Assembly (NCBI GenBank): GCA_003139695.1
Contig: PLJM01000018.1
Location: forward strand, 160,487-215,680
Source: Candidatus Dormiibacterota bacterium
GTDB taxonomy: Bacteria; Chloroflexota; Dormibacteria; Dormibacterales; Dormibacteraceae
Reading direction: 5' to 3'
DNA length: 55,194 nucleotides
Numbering within the stretch: the stretch's first letter is position 1; each line of letters starts with the position of its first letter. The position numbers were made by a program, and so were the translations under genes. Positions 6,728 through 14,987 of the stretch are shown one piece after another. Under the pieces are notes generated by a model that saw only the letters and a list, made by a program, of their open reading frames with translations, ran no database searches and had not been told where the DNA came from.

Positions 6728-8948
6728 CGGCCGAAGGTGCTCGCCGAGGGGCTACGCGTATCAGGTTCCACAGCTTCATCGGCGTAACCGGCACGGAGTC
6801 CACGGCCACCTCATAGCCCATCGCATAGAGCGCATCCTCAATCGCATTGGCAATCGCGGCCGGAACCGCGATCGTCCCCGCCTCGCCCGCTCCGCGAAAA
6901 CCCTCGGGATTGTGAATCGTGGCGGTCTCGGTGTGGATCAGCTCGGGCTCGACTCGGAGCTCGGGGGCGCTGACGATCGTGTAATCGAGAAAGCTCGGTG
7001 ACTGGAAGTTTCCATCTGGCGAGTACAGCGCCTCCTCGAAGAGGGCGTAGCCGAGGCCGTGCGCGTAGCCGCCGTGTAGCTGGCCGTCCAACAACATGGG
7101 GTTGATCGAGCGGCCGGAATCGTGCGCGATCACATAGCGCTCGATGTCGACGCCGCCAGTCTCTGCATCCACCTTCACGACTGCCGCATGGCAGCTAGAT
7201 GCCCACGCGCCTTTGCCCTTCGAATCCCAGACCTCCGCCGCCTCGAGCCCGTCACCCACGAGATCGCTCAGCTTGATGCGGCGATCCGGAACGCCACGAA
7301 CTCCAACCCCGCTGACGTCGAGCACGAGATCCTCTGCCGCCGCTTCGAGCTTTTGCGACGCACGTTCGAGAAGCAGGCGCCGCGCCGCCGCTGCGGACAG
7401 CGCCACCGAGTTGCCGACCTCCAGAGCGCTGCGACTCCCCGCCGTGACAAACGAGAAAGCGACGTCGCGGCTGTCGCCGGCTCGCACGTCCACGCGGTCG
7501 ACTGGCCAGCCGAGCCGGTCGGCGGCGACCTGCGCGATGAAGGTCTGGTGCCCTTGGCCTTGAGGAGTGCTGCCGACGAAAACCCGGACGGTGCCGTCCG
7601 CCAGAACTGCCACGCGCGAGGGCTCAGGCATGCCAATTCCTGTGGACTCGACGCACATCGCGACGCCCACCCCAACCGGTTCGCCGGCGAGCTGGCGCTG
7701 GCGGACTGCCGCGGCGCCGACTCGTTCGATGGCCAGCTCAAGGAGTCGTGGGTAATCGCCGCCGTCGTACACAATCGAGTTGAGGCCCGTGTCGTAAGGC
7801 ATCTCCGCCGGCCCGACGAGGTTGCGGCGGCGCAGCTCGATCGGGTCGAGGCCTATGCGCCGAGCGAGGCGGTCCATCATCCGCTCGACTGCAAAATTGC
7901 CGACCGGGCGCCCGCCACCGCGAATGAACGCGGCCGGCGGAGTGTCCGATTGGCGCGATGCCACCTCGATGTCGAAAGCAGACATCCGGTACGCGGACAT
8001 GGCGTGTGCGGCGATGCTGCTCTCCTGCAACGCACCGCGGCCAAGGTAGGCTCCGACGGTCCACAAAATCTTCCCGCGCAGCGCGAGCAGCCGTCCATCA
8101 CGGTCGGAGGCGATCTCCAGGTCGAGGTCGGCGGCATGGGCCTGGCCCGTCGTGTGACCGTCCTCGGATCGGCCGGCCACCCAGCGCACGGGGCGTCTCA
8201 TGAGGCGGCTGATCGCGGCCGCCATGATGTATTCGGGGTAGGGGTGATTCTTCGCCCCGAAGCTGCCGCCGACGTCTTCCGCCAGAGCGACGACCTGCCC
8301 GCGCTCGAGCCCGAGGCATCTCGTCAACGTGTCGCGCAGGACATGCACGCCGCCGACGCTGGCGCGGATGTAGAGCCTGTTCTCCTCTTCTCTCCAGTCG
8401 GCGAAGGCGGCCCTGGGCTCCATCGCCGCGCCGCAGATCCGTGCCATCGAAAGGTGCTGCCTCTCCCTGACGGGTGCTTGCTGGATTGATCGCTCCGCAT
8501 CCCCGATGCGGAAGCTCTGCCCGGGAAGGGCGCTTGTCACCTCGGAGAGCGGATTCAGCTGGACATCGATCGCATCGATCGCGTCGTGGGCCTGGTACTC
8601 CGACTCAGCCAGCACGACCGCCACGGCATCACCTTCGAAGCGCACCTCCTGCCTGGCCAGCACAGGCCGGCGGACCGCGAGTGGTTGCTGGGGATTCGGG
8701 TCCGGCATGAACTCGTCGGCCAGACCAAGCTCACCTGCAATCCAGGCCCCAAGGACGCCCGGCATGTTGAGTGCCCCTGAAACGTCGACCTGGAGGCCAT
8801 CGCCACGCGGCACACCGGCACGACGCACTGCCATGTAAGCGGTACCGAGAACGTGATTGTCCCCGGCGTAGCGGCCCTTTCCCTGGATCAGGGGCGGATC
8901 TTCGCGACGCCTCATCGACTGCCCGATGAAGCCTTCGGTGCTACTCAC
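6705..8948 (-). CDS. Xanthine dehydrogenase-family molybdopterin-binding subunit
   Basis: Large molybdenum hydroxylase subunit of about 747 residues, covering the aldehyde-oxidase hammerhead domain (FIGQSMRRREDP...GKGRYAGD at the N-terminus) and the molybdopterin-binding domains (GGSFGAKNH, RGGGRPVGNFAVERMMD, and QGQGHQTFIAQ near the MoCo site). Members hydroxylate heteroaromatic rings, CoA thioesters or aldehydes, or dehydrogenate CO. The start is taken as GTG 8948 because the family begins close to FIGQS; ATG 8915 is the alternative. The FAD and 2Fe-2S subunits that normally accompany this subunit are not adjacent, which is unusual. It is divergent, 27 bases from the next gene. Confidence 0.85.
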   Translation of the reverse strand: MSSTEGFIGQSMRRREDPPLIQGKGRYAGDNHVLGTAYMAVRRAGVPRGDGLQVDVSGALNMPGVLGAWIAGELGLADEFMPDPNPQQPLAVRRPVLARQEVRFEGDAVAVVLAESEYQAHDAIDAIDVQLNPLSEVTSALPGQSFRIGDAERSIQQAPVRERQHLSMARICGAAMEPRAAFADWREEENRLYIRASVGGVHVLRDTLTRCLGLERGQVVALAEDVGGSFGAKNHPYPEYIMAAAISRLMRRPVRWVAGRSEDGHTTGQAHAADLDLEIASDRDGRLLALRGKILWTVGAYLGRGALQESSIAAHAMSAYRMSAFDIEVASRQSDTPPAAFIRGGGRPVGNFAVERMMDRLARRIGLDPIELRRRNLVGPAEMPYDTGLNSIVYDGGDYPRLLELAIERVGAAAVRQRQLAGEPVGVGVAMCVESTGIGMPEPSRVAVLADGTVRVFVGSTPQGQGHQTFIAQVAADRLGWPVDRVDVRAGDSRDVAFSFVTAGSRSALEVGNSVALSAAAARRLLLERASQKLEAAAEDLVLDVSGVGVRGVPDRRIKLSDLVGDGLEAAEVWDSKGKGAWASSCHAAVVKVDAETGGVDIERYVIAHDSGRSINPMLLDGQLHGGYAHGLGYALFEEALYSPDGNFQSPSFLDYTIVSAPELRVEPELIHTETATIHNPEGFRGAGEAGTIAVPAAIANAIEDALYAMGYEVAVDSVPVTPMKLWNLIRVAPRRAPSAGRAQGAG

Positions 8949-8975
8949 TACCTTCGCAGGTATTATCGAGGCGGG

Positions 8976-9992
8976 ATGGTCATCGACGCCTATGCCCACG
9001 TTTTCCCAATGCCTCTGATCGAAGCCCTGGCTGAGGTGAAGCCGAGCAAAGAGCTCGCCGCACTTCGCGCGCAGAGCCCGCACAACTTCGAGCACGGAGC
9101 CCGGATCGCTTACATGGACGAGCACGGTTTCGACGTGCAGGTGCTCATCCTGGCCCGGCCGCCTGTATGGCTGGGCATGGACCGCTCCGACATCCACCGG
9201 CTTTCGCGCGTAGCGAACGACTCAATCGCGAACTTCGCTGCCAAGCGGCCCGATAGATTCGTCGGGGTCGGCGTGCTGCCGGTTGTCGACGAAGTGATGA
9301 TGGAAGAGTTCGAGCGAATCCACGGAGAGCTCGGCCTGAAGGGTGTGCTCATCTTCTCGAACATCGAAGGCAAGCCCCTCGATGACGAGTCCATGTGGCC
9401 GCTCTACGAGCGGGCGGCGGCGCTCGACTTTCCGATCTGGATCCATCCTCAACACGCGAACTACTACTCGTGGATCAGAAAGGACGTGCTCGATCGCGTC
9501 CTCGCCTGGCCGTTCGACACGTCCCTCGCAATGGCGCGGTTGGTATACGGCGGGGTGTTCGAGCGCTTTCCAAGCATCAAATTCGTCACGCATCACATGG
9601 GCGGGATGATTCCGCATTTCGCAGCACGCATCGGCGCTTTTGCCGAGACCAGCTCAGAGGAGTATGCGAAGCTGGGCCTGGGCGAAAGCGGTCCTGCTCT
9701 GACCGGCCAACCGCTGGACCACTTCCGCCTCTTCTACAACGACTGCATCAGCAATGGCTCGCCGGAGGCAGTCCAGGTTGCGCTCAACTTCTTCGGCGCC
9801 GACCACATCCTGTTCGGCACGGATTTTCCGTTCGGGCCGGACAACGGCGAGCGCTGGCCGCTCGATGAACTCAAAACGATCAAGACGATGCCGATGGATG
9901 AGTCCGATCGGGCGAAGGTCCTCTACGGAAACGCGGCGCGGCTCCTGAAGCTGCCCCTCAAGACAGGTGCAGCGCCGACTGCCTCCGTCTAA
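8976..9992 (+). CDS. Amidohydrolase-2 family protein
   Basis: Second amidohydrolase-2 (ACMSD/gamma-resorcylate decarboxylase-like) protein of the island, 338 residues. It starts MVIDAYAHVFPMP, carrying the first metal His; WIHPQHANYY, FVTHHMGGMIPHF and FGTDFPFG carry further ligands, including the conserved C-terminal Asp. The reading frame is open upstream to 8853, but homology begins at the ATG at 8976, which has a purine-rich GAGGCGGG before it. It is only distantly similar to the amidohydrolase at 3468, so the two are likely to act on different intermediates. Decarboxylation or hydrolysis is inferred from family only. Confidence 0.84.
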   Translation: MVIDAYAHVFPMPLIEALAEVKPSKELAALRAQSPHNFEHGARIAYMDEHGFDVQVLILARPPVWLGMDRSDIHRLSRVANDSIANFAAKRPDRFVGVGVLPVVDEVMMEEFERIHGELGLKGVLIFSNIEGKPLDDESMWPLYERAAALDFPIWIHPQHANYYSWIRKDVLDRVLAWPFDTSLAMARLVYGGVFERFPSIKFVTHHMGGMIPHFAARIGAFAETSSEEYAKLGLGESGPALTGQPLDHFRLFYNDCISNGSPEAVQVALNFFGADHILFGTDFPFGPDNGERWPLDELKTIKTMPMDESDRAKVLYGNAARLLKLPLKTGAAPTASV

Positions 9993-10013
9993 GGCGCTAC
10001 TCCCGCACCGCTT

Positions 10014-10790
10014 TCAAACCTTTGCCTCCAGCTCGGGCCCCTTGGCGCCCAGGAAGATCTCCCTCATCTTGGGGTCGCCAAGGACATCAACCGCACGCGC
10101 GGACATGACGACACGTCCCCGCACCATCATGTAAGCCCAGTCGGCGATGCCCAGGGCGGCCACCGCCTTCTGCTCCACCAGCAACACCGCTTTGCCGTGC
10201 CGGCCGAGGGCTCGGACCTGCTCCTCGAGCACCACGCGCGACAGCTCGGGTGAGAGTCCAGCGGTCGGCTCATCGAGCAGAAGTACTTTCGGATCGAGCA
10301 TGAGGACCCGTGCGATCGCGGTCATCTTGCGCTCGCCTCCGCTCAGCGTCTCCACATAACGGTTGAGCTTGGACCGGAGCTGCGGAAAGACTTCGAGCGC
10401 CTTTTCCATCCTGGTCGCCCGCTCGCGGGGGTTGACCAGATAACCGCCCATGTCCAGGTTCTCCCGCACTCGCAGGCCTTCGAACACGTCTTCCGCCTGC
10501 GGTACGTAGCCGATTCCCAGCCTTGCGAGCCGGGGCAGAGGAAGGCCCGTCACGTCCTTTCCGTCGAGCTCGATATGGCCACCCAGCAGCCGCGCGATGC
10601 CAAGGATCGCCTTCAGCAGCGTGCTCTTGCCGGCCCCGTTTGGACCCACCACTGCGACGACCTGGCCATGACGCACCTCGACGTCGACGTCACTCACGAT
10701 CGGAATCTCGCTGTACCCAGCCGCGATGCCTCGCGCCGCCAGCGCGATGCCAGCTTCGGCTTCCGATACACGAGGCTCAGCCGATGACAT
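10014..10790 (-). CDS. livF: Branched-chain amino acid-type ABC transporter ATPase LivF
   Basis: ABC ATPase of 258 residues, cytoplasmic motor subunit of a LivFGHM-type importer. Walker A GPNGAGKSTLLKA, signature LSGGERKMTA and Walker B LLLDEPTAGLSP are all intact. LivF type is assigned from position and from the YVPQAEDVFEGLRVRENL segment typical of that subunit. Its start overlaps the end of livG by 14 bases. It is the last gene of the five-gene transporter cluster on the minus strand. The transported compound is probably an amino acid or carboxylate; neighbours hint at an aromatic acid. Confidence 0.9.
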   Translation of the reverse strand: MSSAEPRVSEAEAGIALAARGIAAGYSEIPIVSDVDVEVRHGQVVAVVGPNGAGKSTLLKAILGIARLLGGHIELDGKDVTGLPLPRLARLGIGYVPQAEDVFEGLRVRENLDMGGYLVNPRERATRMEKALEVFPQLRSKLNRYVETLSGGERKMTAIARVLMLDPKVLLLDEPTAGLSPELSRVVLEEQVRALGRHGKAVLLVEQKAVAALGIADWAYMMVRGRVVMSARAVDVLGDPKMREIFLGAKGPELEAKV

Positions 10791-11547
10791 ACGCGTCCTG
10801 CACCTCTCGGCGGGTGCGGAGCTCGGCCATGCGGCCCTCCGAGAGGACCTTCCCCTGCGCCATCACGACCACCTTGCCGCAGATGCGCTCCACGGTGTCC
10901 AGCCCATGCTCGACCAGCAAGAGGGAAAGGCCGCCGGCGCTGAGCTGGAGAAACATGTCCTCGAGCTGCCTCGAAAGGCTGGGACTGAGTCCCGCCATCG
11001 GCTCATCCAGCAGGAGAAGCTTGGGTTTCATCATCAAGGCACGCATGGTCTCGACCGCGCGCTTCTGCCCACCGCTCAGGTTGCGAGCGTATTCGTCCTC
11101 CTTGCCGGTCATGCCAAACGAGGCGAGCAGAGCGCGCGCCTGCTCGACCAGCTGCCGCTCCTGTTGCCCCCAGTACCGCTTCCCCGCGAGGATTCCAAAA
11201 GGGCTGTCGCCACGGTGGGCGGGCGCGGCGACCAGCAGGTTCTCGATCGCTGTGAGGTTGCCGAACACCCTGGCGAGCTGAAATGTCCGGACGAGGCCGT
11301 GCCGGGCCAGTCGGTGCATCGGTTGTCCCGTCACGTCGACTCCGTCGAAGACGACATTGCCCCCCGCGGGCGGGAGAAGGCCCCCGATGACATTCAGGGC
11401 GGTCGACTTGCCCGCGCCGTTGGGCCCGATCAGGCCGGTGATCGAGCCGCGCTCGACGGTGAAGGACACTCTATCGACCGCTTGCACGCCACCGTAGTTC
11501 TTGGACAGGTTCTTGACTTGGAGGATCGGGCCCGTGGCGGCGGTCAA
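10777..11547 (-). CDS. livG: Branched-chain amino acid-type ABC transporter ATPase LivG
   Basis: ABC ATPase of 256 residues pairing with LivF. Motifs are Walker A GPNGAGKSTALNVIGG, the Q-loop region LVRTFQLARVFGNLT characteristic of LivG, signature LSGGQKRAVET and Walker B LLLLDEPMAGLSP. The livM stop and this ATG overlap by four bases, showing translational coupling. It works with LivF to power import through the LivH/LivM channel. Confidence 0.9.
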   Translation of the reverse strand: MTAATGPILQVKNLSKNYGGVQAVDRVSFTVERGSITGLIGPNGAGKSTALNVIGGLLPPAGGNVVFDGVDVTGQPMHRLARHGLVRTFQLARVFGNLTAIENLLVAAPAHRGDSPFGILAGKRYWGQQERQLVEQARALLASFGMTGKEDEYARNLSGGQKRAVETMRALMMKPKLLLLDEPMAGLSPSLSRQLEDMFLQLSAGGLSLLLVEHGLDTVERICGKVVVMAQGKVLSEGRMAELRTRREVQDAYVIG

Positions 11548-12533
11548 GTGGCCTGACCGCCGTAACGGGGGCGCCGCTCCGGGAAGATCCCCTGCGGGCG
11601 AAGCCAGATGAACACGATGGTGAGGGTGCCCAGCACGATCCAGCCGAAGTCATGGATCAGTCCCGTGCGGTTGACATACGACTCGAGCGCCTTGAGCGCG
11701 GGGACGTCGTTCAAGAACTGGACCCCCTGGAGGATCAGGATGCCGATCAGGAACATGCCGACGGTCACTCCCCGATCGTTGCCCATCCCGCCGACGATCA
11801 CCGCGGTCAGCAGTGCGAGGGTCTCGATGTACGCCCAGGCACTGGGGGACCAGCCGCCGATGAAAGCGATGAGCAGGGCGCCGCTGAGGCCGCCGAACGC
11901 CCCGCCGACGGCCTGGACCGCGAGTCGAAGGACGACGACGTCCTTGCCGATGGCCTGAGCGGCAAGGTCGTCATCGCGCATCGCCCGAAGGGTGCGGCCG
12001 AAAGGGCCGGCCGTGAACCGCCGAAGGATGAAGTAGGCCCCCAGGCAGGCCACGAAAACTATGCCGACGTAGGCCCACCGCTGGACCTCAGGGTCCTGGT
12101 CTGAGAATGGGGCGAAAGACGGAAAGATCACCAGGCCGGCATTCCCGTTAAGGAACGGCGTGTCCGCGCTGACCACAGTGGCCGCCATAAGCGAAACGAC
12201 GAGCATGGCCATCGCCTGGTAGTCCTGGCGAAGCCGCTTAAGGCCGGTGATCGCGATGAGAACGCCCACTACGGCGCCGGCCACGATGCCTGCGGCCAAG
12301 GCGATTGGAAAGGAAAAGCTGAAGCCGCCTACGTACTGCTGGAAGTTGCCGTTGGAGGTCGGCGACCCGATGGTGAAGATGGCGTACCCATAAGCGCCCG
12401 CCGCGATGGTGACGATGAATGCGAGGTTGGCGACGCCTGCGACCCCGAATTCCAGGTTCAGGCCCCACGCCGCCAGAAGGTCGGTGCCCAGATATATAAG
12501 AAGGACGACGAGATAGAACTCCCAGGCGCCGAT
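11544..12533 (-). CDS. livM: Branched-chain amino acid-type ABC transporter permease LivM (possible ATC start)
   Basis: Membrane permease of the Liv importer, about 329 residues with many hydrophobic helices and the cytoplasmic coupling segment GRTLRAMRDDDLAAQAIG. The first canonical start in frame is TTG 12299, but clear permease sequence extends upstream without a stop (AIGAWEFYLVVLLIYLG, then LAFIVTIAAGAYGYAIF). The frame closes at a TGA just upstream. The only position with a good ribosome site is ATC 12533-12531, 8 bases after GGGAGGA (12548-12542). Either an ATC start is used, or a base error or mutation has destroyed an ATG. Otherwise intact. Confidence 0.8.
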   Translation of the reverse strand: MGAWEFYLVVLLIYLGTDLLAAWGLNLEFGVAGVANLAFIVTIAAGAYGYAIFTIGSPTSNGNFQQYVGGFSFSFPIALAAGIVAGAVVGVLIAITGLKRLRQDYQAMAMLVVSLMAATVVSADTPFLNGNAGLVIFPSFAPFSDQDPEVQRWAYVGIVFVACLGAYFILRRFTAGPFGRTLRAMRDDDLAAQAIGKDVVVLRLAVQAVGGAFGGLSGALLIAFIGGWSPSAWAYIETLALLTAVIVGGMGNDRGVTVGMFLIGILILQGVQFLNDVPALKALESYVNRTGLIHDFGWIVLGTLTIVFIWLRPQGIFPERRPRYGGQAT

Positions 12534-12558
12534 GGCTAAAGTCCTCCCGGCCGAGCTC

Positions 12559-13446
12559 TCACGCCATCAGCCTTCTGGTCGCCCACGCGGCACCGAACAA
12601 GCCCCTGGGACGGATGAGGAGGATCGCGATGAGGATGCCAAAGGCGACGACCTCCCGGTAGGCGGGATTGCTGTATGCCGCCGCCAGCTCGCTCGCGAGC
12701 CCCACCACCAGGCCGCCGACCATCGCTCCATATGGCTGGCCGACACCTCCCAATACTGCCGCAGCGATCATCGGGATGAGAAAGACCTGGCCGATGCTGA
12801 AATCGAAGCCGGCGGTCGTGATCGCCAGCGCGACTCCGGTGGCTCCACACAACCACCCCGACAGGAGCCATGCAACATCGCTCATCCGGTCCGTATCGAT
12901 GCCACAGCTCTGAGCAAGAATCCGATTAGAAGAGGTTGCCCGCATAGCCCGCCCCAGCGTGGTTTGCGTGAGAAGGAGATGCAGCGCGAGCATCAACACG
13001 ACCGCGAGCCCGACGATCGCGACCTGGCTGGCCCCCAGCGTAGTGCCCAAGAAGTGGAAGGTCTGCCCGCCCTGATCGCCGTAGCTCTGCGTTTCGGGCC
13101 CGGCGACGGCGAGGATGACGTACTGAAGGATGACCCCCGCCGAAACGGTGACGATGACTATCGCAAACGGCCTCGTGCCTCGCCTGGCCAGAGGCGCCAG
13201 CAGCCAGCGATGAAACGCAACCGACGCGATGCCTACCACGACGCCCGCGATCGCGAGCGTCACCCACGGATTGACACCAAGGTCGATCAGAAACAGCCCG
13301 ATGTAGGCGGCGAGGGTCATCAAGGACCCATATGTGATGTTGAGGATGCTGCTGATCCCGAATTGCAGCGAGAAGCCGACCGCGCCGAGCGCGATCACGG
13401 CGCCGGCCGCGATTCCGAAGCCGATCGCCTCGATCAGCAGCTGCAC
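12559..13446 (-). CDS. livH: Branched-chain amino acid-type ABC transporter permease LivH
   Basis: Membrane permease of 295 residues, partner of LivM. The N-terminus MQLLIEAIGFGIAAGAVIAL and ALGAVGFSLQFGISSILNIT are typical of LivH, as is the coupling-helix segment TLGRAMRATSSNRILAQSCG. Roughly eight transmembrane segments are expected. The stop lies 25 bases before the livM coding start. It follows the binding-protein gene by 81 bases, consistent with a transcript running SBP-livH-livM-livG-livF. Confidence 0.9.
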   Translation of the reverse strand: MQLLIEAIGFGIAAGAVIALGAVGFSLQFGISSILNITYGSLMTLAAYIGLFLIDLGVNPWVTLAIAGVVVGIASVAFHRWLLAPLARRGTRPFAIVIVTVSAGVILQYVILAVAGPETQSYGDQGGQTFHFLGTTLGASQVAIVGLAVVLMLALHLLLTQTTLGRAMRATSSNRILAQSCGIDTDRMSDVAWLLSGWLCGATGVALAITTAGFDFSIGQVFLIPMIAAAVLGGVGQPYGAMVGGLVVGLASELAAAYSNPAYREVVAFGILIAILLIRPRGLFGAAWATRRLMA

Positions 13447-13527
13447 GGGGTGTCCTCCGTCCGCGCGGTGCGCAGCATTAATACAACCCTACCTACGCGC
13501 GGACGACCTGAGTCGCGGCGGGCGCCT

Positions 13528-14829
13528 CTACCCAAGCAGGTTCAGGACTTCGGCTCCGGGCATGGTCCCGACCAGCGTGGCGCTGCCATCGGCATTGAAC
13601 TTGGTGGCAGAGAACTGGCCGCCCGAGTTGTGCGACGCATCAAAGGCGGGTTGGCCCAGAACGCCGACGTACTGGATCGTCTTGCCGGCTGCCAGGGCGT
13701 TCATGCCGTCGGCATAGTTGCCGACCACCACTGCGCCTGCGCTTGGCTGGACGACCTTGAGGATGTCGGCGTTGTAAGCCGACCCAACTGTGGTTTTGGC
13801 CATGATCATCGCCAGCGCCATGATATTGATGCCGTCGTACGCGCCCGCAGGCGGGCCGACAGTGCTCAAAACCGGAGCGATGTCATGAGTCTTCGTGTCC
13901 GCGAGCAGGGCGGCTTTGTAGGTGTTGAAGGCGGGAGTCGTCTGGTCGAAGTACGAGCCGACCAGCCAGATGTTGCTCGTCACGTAATTGATGCCGACGA
14001 CCTTGGTGACCGCCTTGAAGAAGTCAGGGGTCAAAGAGTCGGTCGCAGTGACCATGGCGGGCAGGACGCCGTTGTTCAGCTGCTTGTAGTTGGACAGGAA
14101 CGTCGCAGTGGTTTGCGGGTCGGCCGACCAGATCAGCGCGTCAGGCTTCTTCGCGATTACGCGCGCCACCTCAACGGAGTAAGAGGCGGCATCCGCCGGG
14201 ATGGTGAGCTGAATCGCGATGGAGCCACCCAACTTCGGCATGGCTGACGCGAGCCCGGGCAGGTTGCCCTCGGAGCCGATGTTGTTCTGGAAGACAATGG
14301 CGACGTTCTTGAATCCCTGCTTGACCGCCCAGTCGGCGAAGGCGGCGCCGTTGGCGTCGTCACCAGGCGTCATGCGGTAGTAGTACTGGAGGGTGTTCTT
14401 GTTGAACTGAGTGAGACCGTTGGTGGTGAAGAACGGGATCTTGGCAGCTTCGACAAGCGGCACCGTCGTCGCCGCGGTGTTGCTCTCGAGCCCGATGGCC
14501 ATATCGAAGTTGGAGGTCGTGGCGATCGCCCCGCTCACGTTGGGCACGGCGTCTGCCGCGTCACCCGTGTCGTCGATGGAGACACAGCCGATCTGGTGGC
14601 CCATCACGCCGCCGGCCTTGTTGATGAGGTCGGTCGCGGCCACACAGGGAGCGGAAAGGAGCTTGCCAAACTGAGCCGCCGGCCCGGTGAACGGTGCGAT
14701 GACGCCGAGACTGAGCGGACCTGTCTGGGTCGGGACGGCGGAGCCGCCGCCGCCGCCGCCGCAGGCTGCAACGACCAACGAGACGCCCAAGGCCAGCAGC
14801 GTTCCGAACCGGCTTCTACGTGTCCCCAT
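13528..14829 (-). CDS. ABC transporter substrate-binding lipoprotein (Peripla_BP_6 type)
   Basis: Extracytoplasmic binding protein of the Liv importer, 433 residues. A lipoprotein signal peptide is visible: basic MGTRRSRF, hydrophobic core, lipobox VVAAC with the acylated Cys at residue 23, then a glycine run. The mature part opens PLSLGVIAPFTGPAAQFG, the usual start of branched-chain amino acid-type binding folds. The frame is open to 15057, but GGAGG (14840-14836) lies 6 bases upstream of ATG 14829. It is the first gene of the transporter operon. Ligand unknown; Cys-rich segments (SAPCVAATDL, QIGCVSI) may form a disulphide. Confidence 0.9.
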   Translation of the reverse strand: MGTRRSRFGTLLALGVSLVVAACGGGGGGSAVPTQTGPLSLGVIAPFTGPAAQFGKLLSAPCVAATDLINKAGGVMGHQIGCVSIDDTGDAADAVPNVSGAIATTSNFDMAIGLESNTAATTVPLVEAAKIPFFTTNGLTQFNKNTLQYYYRMTPGDDANGAAFADWAVKQGFKNVAIVFQNNIGSEGNLPGLASAMPKLGGSIAIQLTIPADAASYSVEVARVIAKKPDALIWSADPQTTATFLSNYKQLNNGVLPAMVTATDSLTPDFFKAVTKVVGINYVTSNIWLVGSYFDQTTPAFNTYKAALLADTKTHDIAPVLSTVGPPAGAYDGINIMALAMIMAKTTVGSAYNADILKVVQPSAGAVVVGNYADGMNALAAGKTIQYVGVLGQPAFDASHNSGGQFSATKFNADGSATLVGTMPGAEVLNLLG

Positions 14830-14987
14830 TTGAATCCTCCAATCGCGCGGCCGGCTGCACAATTCGGGCCCGCCGGGGGGCGGGCCGAGCGTCCACCCTA
14901 CCGCCGTGATGAGTACCATAGTGGCCGCGCGCCCCGAGCGCAAGGGGACCCCGGCGCGATGCCTGCCGGCGCCTCGACGGAGCGGCC

